NCBI GenBank assembly: GCA_025345505.1
Contig: JANVCC010000174.1
Span: 4,835,864 to 4,899,863 of the forward strand
DNA: 64,000 bases
Direction: 5' to 3'
Source of the DNA: Todiramphus chloris collaris
Lineage: Eukaryota > Chordata > Aves > Coraciiformes > Alcedinidae
Shown: one piece after another, positions 62,801 to 64,000 of the stretch
Position numbering within the stretch: the first letter of the stretch is position 1
Layout: the number at the start of each line of letters is the position of its first letter
The notes under the pieces: model-generated
Databases searched by the model: none
What the model saw: only the letters and a program-made list of their open reading frames with translations
Told to the model about the DNA's origin: nothing
Program-made: the position numbers and the translations under genes

Positions 62801-63539
62801 AAGCCAAGCCAAAACCATGTTTTCCAAAATAGGAGCCTAACTTTGGGATTGTCTCTGCATAGTAAGGTGCTTACACTTGGAGTATTTGAATGGACCAAAG
62901 TGACATCAGAAGAGCTCAGGTTCTTAAGTCGCTTTGGAAATCTCCAGTCCCTAACTTTTTAAATTGTTGTCCACATTGTGCTTGCCAAAGAAACTCAATG
63001 CAAATTATATCTCAGCTGCAAGGGAGGAAATAAATATGAAACACCTAATGACTGAAGCGCTCTTGGGGCTGCAAAGTCTGGCCCACTGTTAACTCTTAAG
63101 ATAAAGACAGACTCTCAGGGACAATTTTTTTCCATGCAGTGGCCGCCTCTGTGGATTCTAGAGCTTCTTCCACTTAAGCATTGCTTTTGCTGTAAGTGTA
63201 GGTATTTTAAATGGTATTTCGGAACAGCAGAGGCTTATAAACTACTATAGCAGAGGCATTAGTTCTCACAGAGAAAGATTAAAATGTTTTCTTAGTCATC
63301 AGCCTGATGGCTAAAAAAATACTGCCTGAAGGAGGGATCCATTTTCATATTGTTTCCAGGGCCTTTTGTGGGGTAACTTGTGGGTCATCAATTATCATAT
63401 CCAGTAGAAGGGGAAGAATGAGATTTGTGTCCACAGAATAGCCTCGTACATATAATGGAAACACCTCTGCAAATGGTTTGGCTGTTTCTTTGCTGCCTGT
63501 AGCCCTGTGAGGTATGTAACCCTCTGTGTTGTTGTCCAG
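59806..63539 (+). other. PRDM16 intron (about intron 9)
   Basis: 3734 bases from GT at 59806 to the upstream AG of the tandem acceptor. A CpG-containing patch lies at 62040-62340 and an AT-rich candidate element at 62465-62660. A short ataaataaataaat run occurs near 61538. Otherwise unremarkable. Confidence 0.9.
62465..62660. promoter_or_regulatory. Candidate conserved element near exon 10
   Basis: AT-rich unique sequence with gataatttgatcc, accaatcagctg, gcaaaataatttg and gcagttaaaattac words. Enhancer-like texture only. Confidence 0.3.
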
Positions 63540-63545
63540 CAGGGT
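63531..63545 (+). promoter_or_regulatory. PRDM16: NAGNAG tandem splice acceptor
   Basis: The acceptor reads CAGCAG followed by G. Two AGs three bases apart both give in-frame mRNAs that differ by one serine codon (see exon 10). Confidence 0.85.
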
Positions 63546-63627
63546 GGAGAAGCGGAAGGTGACAGACCCTGTGGGTGCCCTAAAGGAGAAGTACCTGCGA
63601 CCCTCCCCGCTGCTTTTTCACCCCCAG
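63540..63627 (+). CDS. PRDM16: PRDM16 exon 10 with tandem NAGNAG acceptor
   Basis: The acceptor reads ttgtccagcag, so splicing can use AG at 63538-63539 (exon starts 63540) or AG at 63541-63542 (exon starts 63543). With the AG carried over from exon 9 the first gives Ser-Arg-Val-Glu-Lys and the second Arg-Val-Glu-Lys; both keep the frame. The rest reads [19 protein letters not shown] and PLLFHPQ, the segment before the C-terminal fingers, and ends CAG|gtaaaa in phase 0. The counterpart of MECOM's optional nine-residue segment (after FHPQ) is not seen in the remaining 373 bases. Confidence 0.95.
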
Positions 63628-64000
63628 GTAAAAGCAGTGATGTTGTGATGCAGTGCTGGTTGAATGCCAAGATGTTTGAGGTGGAACTGGTGCAAACGGG
63701 TCACTTGGGTCAGACTCTTTCTCATCCAAAGGCCTGATGGGAAGCTCCACTGTCTTCCACCAGTCATTTCCAGCTACTTTTAATGTCGCACCTGCTTAGA
63801 GGATGATGGTAGCTATGCCTTGCTCTCTCCTTTGCACCAACAGAAGAACAGGGATGAGATCTGGACAACTCCCCTGGTCTGTCAGTCTCCCCCATCCCAT
63901 GCCAGCATGTCTAGATAAGTTTTCCTTTGGGAACACCTGGTGCAGGCATTTGCAGTAGCGCAAAGTGGAGGAGGACTGTCCAACATTCAAGCAGTAGCCT
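63628..64000 (+). other. Start of the next PRDM16 intron (about intron 10)
   Basis: Begins gtaaaagcag. No further exon is visible before the window ends. Confidence 0.85.

Larger units (their letters stand above)
34251..63627 (+). other. PRDM16: PRDM16 gene, partial: seven internal coding exons (about exons 4-10)
   Basis: The seven exons join in frame (135+103+199+148+154+1402+85 nt = 742 codons) into the middle of PRDM16: second half of the PR domain, seven N-terminal zinc fingers, the proline-rich and acidic linker with CtBP motifs, and the first 29 codons after the long exon. PRDM16 is a nuclear transcription co-regulator of the PRDM3/PRDM16 family. It is known for roles in brown-fat fate, haematopoietic and neural stem cells, craniofacial and cardiac development. 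Birds lack UCP1, so the non-adipose roles are the likelier ones here. The paralogue MECOM is excluded because the segment after finger 7 (for example the [20 protein letters not shown] stretch) is PRDM16-type. Exon numbers follow the human gene from memory. The start codon, first PR-domain part and C-terminal three-finger cluster lie outside the window. Confidence 0.97.

Noticed and set aside
34251..63627. Assignment to the paralogue MECOM (PRDM3/EVI1)
   Set aside because: Fingers 2-7 are shared, but the PR-domain end, the hinge and especially the proline-rich region of exon 9 follow PRDM16 rather than MECOM.
63628..64000. The optional nine-residue segment that follows FHPQ in MECOM
   Set aside because: No matching coding stretch with splice borders is visible before the window ends.
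1..64000. CRISPR arrays, operons, insertion sequences, tRNA or rRNA genes
   Set aside because: The window is vertebrate intronic and exonic DNA; none of the tandem repeats has a spacer structure, and no cloverleaf or rRNA segment was recognised.

Overview
The window is vertebrate genomic DNA, almost certainly from a bird. It contains seven consecutive coding exons of one large gene on the + strand, PRDM16 (PR/SET-domain zinc-finger transcription factor), embedded in long introns. The avian call rests on two CR1-type retroposon fragments, compact introns with few interspersed repeats, one solo LTR of avian endogenous-retrovirus type, and a coding sequence close to but distinct from mammalian PRDM16. 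The species cannot be named from this sequence alone.

Layout: 1-34250 is non-coding and is most simply the downstream part of the intron before the second PR-domain exon. It holds candidate conserved non-coding elements, CpG-rich patches, a CR1 fragment, a solo LTR and a 38-bp x 11 minisatellite. Exons then follow at 34251-34385 and 43069-43171 (PR domain), 49700-49898, 54188-54335 and 55019-55172 (zinc fingers 1-6), 58404-59805 (end of finger 6, finger 7 and the long central region with two CtBP-binding motifs) and 63540/63543-63627 (start of the segment leading to the C-terminal fingers). Exon numbers 4-10 follow the human gene from memory. All junctions have AG/GT borders and join in one open frame of 742 codons (743 with the upstream acceptor of the last exon). 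The N-terminal exons and the C-terminal finger cluster lie outside the window.

No other protein-coding gene, tRNA, rRNA or recognisable ncRNA could be supported. The many other open frames look like chance products of GC-rich, CpG-rich or tandemly repeated DNA. The intron between the two PR-domain exons has a strong CpG island containing a gapped 26-bp tandem repeat, and a separate 42-bp x 4 repeat just before exon 5. There are two assembly gaps (10 N and 100 N), both inside repetitive or homopolymeric DNA.

I did not find a new biological system here. The observations most worth a second look are: a NAGNAG tandem acceptor that would add or remove one serine in PRDM16; an in-frame ATG in strong context between the PR domain and finger 1 that could serve a PR-less isoform, together with an intronic CpG island placed where such an isoform's promoter could be; two adjacent 14-bp homeodomain-type dyads in a dense TAAT cluster near the window start; and the tandem repeats.
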